In this document: piece by piece, positions 57,971 to 64,000 of the stretch
Numbering within the stretch: position 1 is the stretch's first letter
Layout of the letters: each line of letters starts with the position of its first letter
From: Nannobrachium achirus
Taxonomy: Eukaryota; Chordata; Actinopteri; Myctophiformes; Myctophidae
Reading direction: 5' to 3'
DNA: 64,000 nucleotides
Assembly (NCBI GenBank): GCA_963921795.1
Contig: OY997656.1
Span: 56,353,003 to 56,417,002, forward strand
The notes under the pieces: model-generated
Databases searched by the model: none
What the model was told of the DNA's origin: nothing
What the model saw: only the letters and a program-made list of their open reading frames with translations
Position numbers and translations under genes: made by a program

Positions 57971-58114
57971 TGCTGGGCGAGCACTTTGGCATGGGATCTT
58001 CTTTCCCCCTGCGTCCTAAAATGACACTTTGGTTACTGTGTGTGCGGCCACTTCTTTGTCTTTTAAGACTATTAACACATTTACTGCCATTTAAATATGC
58101 CTTCTTTGGGATCT

Positions 58115-58149
<35 letters not shown>

Positions 58150-58153
<4 letters not shown>

Positions 58154-58690
58154 CATGTGTACCGATTTTTGTGACATTTGAAGAAAATATGTAGGAAAAG
58201 GAGCAAAAAGTGTGTTTTGGAGAAAATTCAAGATGGCGGAAAATCTATCCTGGCGCAAATGGGCGTGGCCTATATGGGGAGATGCGTCTTGACCCAAGGA
58301 ATCCAGGGAAAAAAGAATTTTAATTTTCCGATCCACGGTTCAAGAGTTACGGGGCAAAACGGGCCGTTATAGCGCCACCATGAGGCCGAGTGATGTAATT
58401 ATTTTTCGATTCATTCTTAAAATCATTATGAATCTCCTCTCCGAGGTTTGAAACTGTAGCTCCTATGGTTTACGAGAGAAAAATACTTGAAAGTGATTTC
58501 TTGCATTGTCCCATTATAAGTCAATGGGGACAATTAAGCGTCGTTTTTTGCCGATTACGTCGGCATGGTAAGGCGGATCGGAACGAAAGGTAATAGAACA
58601 CCATTCCCGGCCGAGCCGCACATTTTGATGTATATATTGCGCGAGTGGCGTAAATGGTGCGGCACTAGTTACGCGCCGAAGTCAGGCTAC
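58150..58690 (+). repeat. Interspersed repeat, about 0.6 kb (copy 2)
   Basis: Inverted relative of 2775-3370, very similar throughout. Preceded by a (TG)n run at 58119-58149. Confidence 0.75.
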
Positions 58691-58699
58691 ATACACACA

Positions 58700-59600
58700 G
58701 ACACACAGACAGACACACACACAGGCCCACACAGCCACGTATAGGGAGCCTGTGTTTCACACAGCTCCAAAAAAAAAAAATAGTGAGATAGTTGATCTGA
58801 AAGTCGTTTGGCACTAAGTGAGTTAATAGGATCAACTTTGAAAAAAAAAATGGTTGGTTGTTCAGTTGGACAAAATGTGACTGAAATATAGCCTTATTTT
58901 CCCAAATATGGAGATGACTGACATCTGACATCATAGATGTTTGATGTCATAGACCACAAGAGACTGACACAATTATGTCCATGGGCATTGCCAGATATGG
59001 GCTTTATATTGATGACATCTGGGATGTCCATATATGGGCACAAGAGGACAAGGACAGAATTAATTTGCAAGTGTGACTTGCGTTGTGGTTGTTTAAATGA
59101 TTAGTTCAGTGGGGGTGAACTACTCTTTTAAGTTGGCCAACATGTGGCCATATTTTCCCAAATCTGGATGAACTGGGATGAGGTGTCACGCACTGTGACC
59201 CACATGGGCTTAATAATGATCACATCAGGGATCTCCATACATGGGCATACAAGGGACAAGGACGGAATCAATTTGCGGAGGTCGTGGAGGTCGTGGAGGT
59301 ATATGTACAGTAAGCAATTTACCATGAGAGGGAGTGGGTTGTTGGCTGATTTACCACTGTTCCAGGGATGTTTTGCACGAGGCGAAGCTGTGAGATTGTA
59401 TGTCTGCTATTTTTCAACAGTTAGCATTATTTTTCACTGTTCCAACAGAACATCCACTGTTTTCACATTATTTGTCACTGTTCAACAGAACATCCATCCA
59501 TCTGACTGTTCTCACCCAGTCACCAAATGCATACAACGTGCGGGCCAGGGGGCTTTCACCATCAGACCTCAGTTGAAAGCCAAGGGAGGAGAAATTAGTT
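58700..59600. repeat. GATGACATCAGGGATCTCC repeat units and fragments
   Basis: Units at 58930-59050 and 59200-59260 share ATATGGGCTTNATATTGATG-type text with 30121-30475. A palindrome right arm is at 59393-59416. No gene. Confidence 0.6.
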
Positions 59601-59605
59601 TTGAG

Positions 59606-59930
59606 CAGGCACATGCACACATAGACCTCGAAGGGGGCTTGAGCCCCTGCCCTTTTATCCGTCTGTAAAAAGTGCCCTCTCCAGACCATGAATACAGTTT
59701 TTACTATGGTGAAAGAAATGCAAATGCCCCTCCTTTCCCATGTCATACCTGAAGGCAGCATTCAAGAGAATTGCCTTGTCCAAACTCTCCTGAACTTGAA
59801 CGCAGCATCTTATGCTGTGTAGAAATCAAGCATCGAAAATAGCCGAGGTCCGCTATTTTCAATGTTTTCACCAAAAGGCCCTTTTAGAAATGTCAGCCCC
59901 TGCCTCTCTAACATTCTCTGCACGCCCCTG
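59606..59930. mobile_element. hAT-like CAGGCATGTGCAC family, copy with perfect duplication
   Basis: Target duplication GTTTTGAG on both sides (59598-59605 and 59931-59938). Ends CAGGCACATGCAC and GTGCAGAG-type complement GCACGCCCCTG. Its palindrome is reduced to GAAAATAGCCGAGGTCCGCT with TATTTTC (59837-59863). Confidence 0.92.
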
Positions 59931-59999
59931 GTTTTGAGTGAAGATTATAAAACCCTGCTTGTTATTTATAATTCTATATGAGTGGAGTCCAGTGTGCCC

Positions 60000-60001
<2 letters not shown>

Positions 60002-60090
<89 letters not shown>

Positions 60091-60462
60091 TGTGTGTCTG
60101 TGTGTCTGTGTGTCTGTGTATGTGTGTGTGTGAACTTCAGTCAGACTGGGTGTGTCTGGCTGTACTTCACTGTAATGACCTACTGTATCATCGTAAACCA
60201 TACCTGAACACGCTAGGACAGCTACAGGGGAGTGGCCCTATGTGCACTGTGTGTGTGTGTGTGCGTGCGTGCATGTGTGTGTGTGTGTGTGTGTGCACGC
60301 ATATCGCTTGCCTGACTGCTAGCGTCCGACATCTCAACACCACACTACGTGGGGGGAGAGAGTCTGACATTCCGGGCAGACAATCCATTTCGGCGGGGGG
60401 GGGGCTAAAGCCTATTGACGTCACACACACACACACACACACACATACACACACACACACGC
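60002..60462. repeat. (GT)n and (CA)n microsatellites
   Basis: (GT) with TCTG interruptions at 60002-60132, a GTGC-rich run at 60246-60296, and (CA) at 60421-60462. Confidence 0.9.
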
Positions 60463-61140
60463 GCGACGGCGACGTGGCGTGACATTGCAAAAATACGTTA
60501 TTTCTCATAACATATTATATGTCTGCATGTTTACGTTAGTGCAAAATGGTATTAAAACGTGAAGAAACGGCACTATTTCATAGTTTATTAAAATAATACG
60601 AGTCAAGTCTGACTCCGCCATGACAGTTTTCACGGACCAATCAGAGTCCACTAGACTCTCACGTGGGCAGAGGACACCAATCAGAGTCCACGAGTGAGTC
60701 TTACGTGAGCTCAAGAGCTCTGTTTGGAGGGGGCTGGGACCGGAGCATAGAGTTCACGTGCCCCAAGCATACAACCCTGATTGGCCCATTCAATGCGCCC
60801 GCTCTTCGGGCGCCTTCGAAATGGATTAAAATGTGTGCAGCTTCAGTCCACACTACAAACCACCCACCAGCAGGGGGGGGTGATGTGCGGACTGAAGTGT
60901 CAGGCTAGCATATCGCATGTGTGTCGCAACTTCAGGACCTCAAGTTCCCAGGACCTTTATGTGTTGGCATTAATGTCTTACTGCACCAGGTGCTGTTTAC
61001 ATTTCTGACTAATAAAGTATTCAATCAATCAAAAACAGTAGTTAGACAGGTACCAGGGCGCTCTCCCTCTGAGTAGCTTAAAGACCCATCCATTGATGTT
61101 TGCTGAACCGTGTCTTCCACCCTGAGCCATCACAAACTAG
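60463..61140. other. No gene recognised; short direct repeat
   Basis: ACCAATCAGAGTCCAC occurs at about 60637 and 60675, each with a CCAAT box in the forward orientation. It may be a decayed promoter but nothing proves that. Confidence 0.35.
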
Positions 61141-61144
61141 CACA

Positions 61145-61739
61145 GTGTGTAGGAATGTGGTGCAAAAACTAAGCGTGATGAAAATGCATAATCTTACAAT
61201 AAATGCGAGAAATCTCTGTGTGTATGTATGTATGTACTGTATGTATGTATGTATGGTATCCTCTTATCTTGAGAACCGTTCGTCCCTCCGGCTTCAAATT
61301 CGGCACGCGCGTTCCCCGCCGCAGCAGGTAGTGCAGTGCCCGGCCTCAACCCGACCCGATATGTGGTTCTCCGGAACGGGCGCGAAACATTCGGAATCTC
61401 TGTATGCGGAGCTGATGTCTGACATCAGGGTATTCCGGAACCGGCACTGTGTCTGCAGAGATCTCCAGTGATGTTAATAGGTTTTCAAAGTAATGGGTCC
61501 CGGGACCCACAGGTGGTCATTCGAATGAGTCCCAGAAAAAAATTATGGGTCCCCAATTTGGGTCCCCATTTTATTTATTTTTTGCATTGTGAGCTTTTAG
61601 ATCGGCTATTTATATTTGCCTCTATCTTATATTATTTTACAATTAGGCTAATGTTTGGACATTTTTGATAGTATAGTTTTAGCTTGTTGATTACTTTGGT
61701 GCAATAATGGTCTTTTTTTTATTTTCTTGGGGTAATAAA
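61145..61739. other. Repeat fragments
   Basis: GTGGTGCAAAAACTAAGCGT matches the end at 25315-25430. (TGTA)n is at 61216-61256. A palindrome right arm GTGAGCTTTTAGATCGGCTA is at 61590-61610. Confidence 0.55.
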
Positions 61740-62110
61740 AAGGTAACTTATAAGTACAATTTAAGGTACTTTTACTTTACTGGAGTATTTCCAATTTTCA
61801 TTACTTTTACTTCTACTCCACTACATCTCAGAGGCAAATATTGTACTTATTCCACTACAATTATTTGAAAACTTTACTAGTTACTTTGAAAAGTATAGCC
61901 TACATAACCACTTCAGCCATGGCTATTTTCAAAGGATATTATTTGGTAACATGTGATACAGAATAATTGTGCATAATGAGTACTTTTACTTTTAGTCCTA
62001 AAGTGTAGCCTATACTTTTACTCAAGTACATTTTGAATTCCGGACTTTAACTTGCAGTAGAAGATACTTTTACTTAAGTAAAACATTTGAGTATACTTCT
62101 GTGTATGGAG
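61740..62110. repeat. ACTTTTACTC repeat family copy
   Basis: TACTTTTACTTCTACTCCAC and CATCTCAGAGGCAAATATTG, then inverted text TACTTTTACTCAAGTACATT. Very common fish repeat type. Confidence 0.7.
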
Positions 62111-62755
62111 AGACCACTCGACGTAATACTATGAGAAAGTGGAGCGCTCCGGAGAACGGCTGTTGTAAATCACAGATAATTAGTTTCTCCGCTTTGAAAA
62201 TCAGACGTCTTTTTATGACTTAATGAGTTTATGACCCTCTGCCAGCCTCACTGACTGTGCCTCAGAAGAGCAGCCACGGCAGTAGCTTTAGCATGTAGCT
62301 AAACGTAGCAGCATCACATCAGAGTGACAGAGAGAGCACGTTCATGCTGCTGCAGTGCAGAGTGCGGTGGCTCCGCTGCATGCAGAAAGAGACAGACAGA
62401 CGGCAGACAGTTTCTGGCGAGGATATTAATGAAACGAAATGCTGTTTGCGACACGTTCATTCCGCGGGGACCCTGACCGCGACGCTGTTGTTTTGCCAGT
62501 GTAGAGACGTCACGTTTCTGCGCCGTCAGTTGCACACGTTCTGTGGGGGAACCCCTTTTGGTGTATCACCTAACATGCTGTGCCACTATGGTCAGAGAGC
62601 GGCCCGGTGCTACGCTAAAACTCAGGCACCCATTGAATTCTGTGACCATCTACGGGCACACAGAATGGCGTCGGTGGACGATAGAACGCACTGTTGTTAG
62701 TTCTATCGTCTGTTTTAAGACTTTCTACGTGGATTTTATTTGTGTTAAAGTAGGG
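62111..62755. other. No gene called
   Basis: A 118-codon plus-strand frame at 62344-62700 has cysteine-rich, irregular composition and no recognised family or splice context. Confidence 0.4.
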
Positions 62756-62759
62756 TTAA

Positions 62760-63259
62760 AGCCATACTGTGTAAGTTGCCCAACTAGTGGTCATTAGCCC
62801 TATAGCAAACCGCGGTCGCGTCCGCGTCTTTCGTCCGTTTTTCGTACCTTCAGACCCCCGCGTCTGCCTCCACCTCGCTGAGATCTATCTTTTAAGGGGT
62901 CCCTTGTTCCTGTGCGTTCAGTAATTCCAGAGATACGGACTCCTTCACCCTGCCTGGTAGGCGAAATTACCTAGAGAAGGGATGGTACAAACGGGCGACA
63001 ACAAATATGGCTGCCATAGCGACCCCACTTCAAGATGCGCTGTGATTGGCCGGCAGTTGTATAACCCTCGCTGTGATTGGCCGGTAGTGTGATGACGCAA
63101 TTTTGGCGCGAGATCCGGTCCACGGCAAGGATCTCAGTTTACATATAGAGAAGGCTTTACAGGCTGAAATTCACGGCGCGGATCTTCTAAAACTTTTGTG
63201 ATTTAATAGTTAGGAGAATTTTAAGATTTGTTTTATAAAAAAAGTTACATAGTACAACT
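62760..63259. mobile_element. TTAA-flanked MITE (AGCCATACTGTGTAAG ends), copy 2
   Basis: Flanked by TTAA at 62756-62759 and 63260-63263. Inverted relative of 55203-55714: its left end corresponds to the other copy's right end. Confidence 0.85.
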
Positions 63260-63429
63260 TTAAGTAGCATGCCTTCACCCATGAATAATGGTGGCGTCTG
63301 TGGACTTTTTAAAATATTTTTTTTTTCGCGACGTGGTAAATTATTTTGACGTGGACTCCAATGGAGGCGATGCGTCCGTGGGACCCCAGGGCAATGACGT
63401 GAATGCGTCTCTAGGCAACGTGAATGCGT

Positions 63430-63890
63430 CAGAGACGCGGGACGCGCACGTAATGACGTCACTGGATCTCCATATATGGGCATAAAATGTACACAGACAG
63501 ACAGATACACATAGCTCCATATATGGCCATAAATGGACACAGGCAAATGACAACAGGTATAATGGGGTTTGCATTAAAGGGTGGGGCATTCATTCCCTAT
63601 TTACATCGTTGCCGAGTAGGCCGGTCCCCGACTAGACGCTCGGCCGCCCGACAGACAGATACAGAGATCTCCATATATGGGCATAAAATGGACGCAGACA
63701 GACAGATACAGATATCTCCATATATGGGCATAAATGGACACAGGCAAACAGATGGTCAAAACGGGTCCTATGACAACAGGTATAATGGGGTTTGCATTAA
63801 AGGGCGGAGCATTAATTCCCTATTTACATCGTTCCCGAGTTGGCCGGTCCCTGACTAGACGCTCGGCCGCCCGAAGGGCGTCTTCTAGTT
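63430..63890. repeat. Two-unit tandem block with CArG-like and CRE-like sites
   Basis: Four CTCCATATATGG sites (63469, 63512, 63668, 63717) fit the CArG consensus CC(A/T)6GG. A perfect CRE core TGACGTCA lies at 63454. Two long units share ACAACAGGTATAATGGGGTT and GACTAGACGCTCGGCCGCCC. It belongs to the GATCTCCATATATGGGCATA repeat family, so regulatory function is unproven. Confidence 0.7.
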
Positions 63891-64000
63891 TATTTTAATC
63901 CCAGTGTTTTTTTCTGTAATTAATTAATCAAAATGTATCTGTTTTTGATATTCTTTATTTCCACTTTGAAATTGCCCTATAATAAATAAACCTTTTTGCA

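Noticed and set aside
62344..62700. 118-codon plus-strand frame
   Set aside because: No recognisable domain, odd composition, and it abuts a TTAA transposon. Probably chance.

Overview
This window is genomic DNA from a ray-finned (teleost) fish. The evidence is spliced genes with vertebrate GT-AG junctions, exons of a guanylate-cyclase-activating protein of the kind expanded in fish, a Tc1-like transposase relic, an RTE-type LINE tail, a tRNA-derived SINE, very long dinucleotide runs, and a dense set of non-autonomous DNA transposons. Nothing prokaryotic was seen. Most of the 64 kb is repeat-derived.

Layout. From 1 to 18 kb lies the 5' part of a minus-strand GCAP (GUCA1-family) gene: coding exon 1 at 17802-17996 and exon 2 at 4694-4843, separated by a 13-kb intron packed with nested transposons, minisatellites and foldback elements. 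The last exons are not in the window. From 18 to 25 kb are hAT-like elements with clean 8-bp target duplications and a relic that may be retroviral. From 25.5 to 29.75 kb is a satellite-like array of about 53-bp units. At 30.5-31.8 kb is an intronless, frameshifted protein disulfide isomerase retrocopy. At 31.9-35.4 kb a 3.47-kb TA-flanked element carries a spliced-transcript-like interior and a nested foldback element with 248-bp arms. From 37.5 to 39.5 kb three plus-strand exons, all phase 0, form the start of a gene I do not recognise; the 5' splice site of its second exon is copied nine times in a 43-bp tandem repeat. From 44 to 47.25 kb is an array of about 86 copies of a 38-bp unit. From 47 to 64 kb are more hAT-like, TTAA-flanked and foldback elements, a broken Tc1 copy, microsatellites, and a terminal block rich in CArG-like sites.

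The main unifying signal is a short, nearly perfect palindrome of about 50-75 bp, with arms reading GAAAATAGC then GATCTACAAGCTCACAACGC. It recurs, whole or in part, more than 20 times, often inside otherwise unrelated elements. Its two arms carry matching changes, and a diverged copy sits at the edge of the 4.2-kb array, whose unit keeps its inner hairpin. All alignments were made by eye, and family names rest on termini and target duplications, not on database searches.
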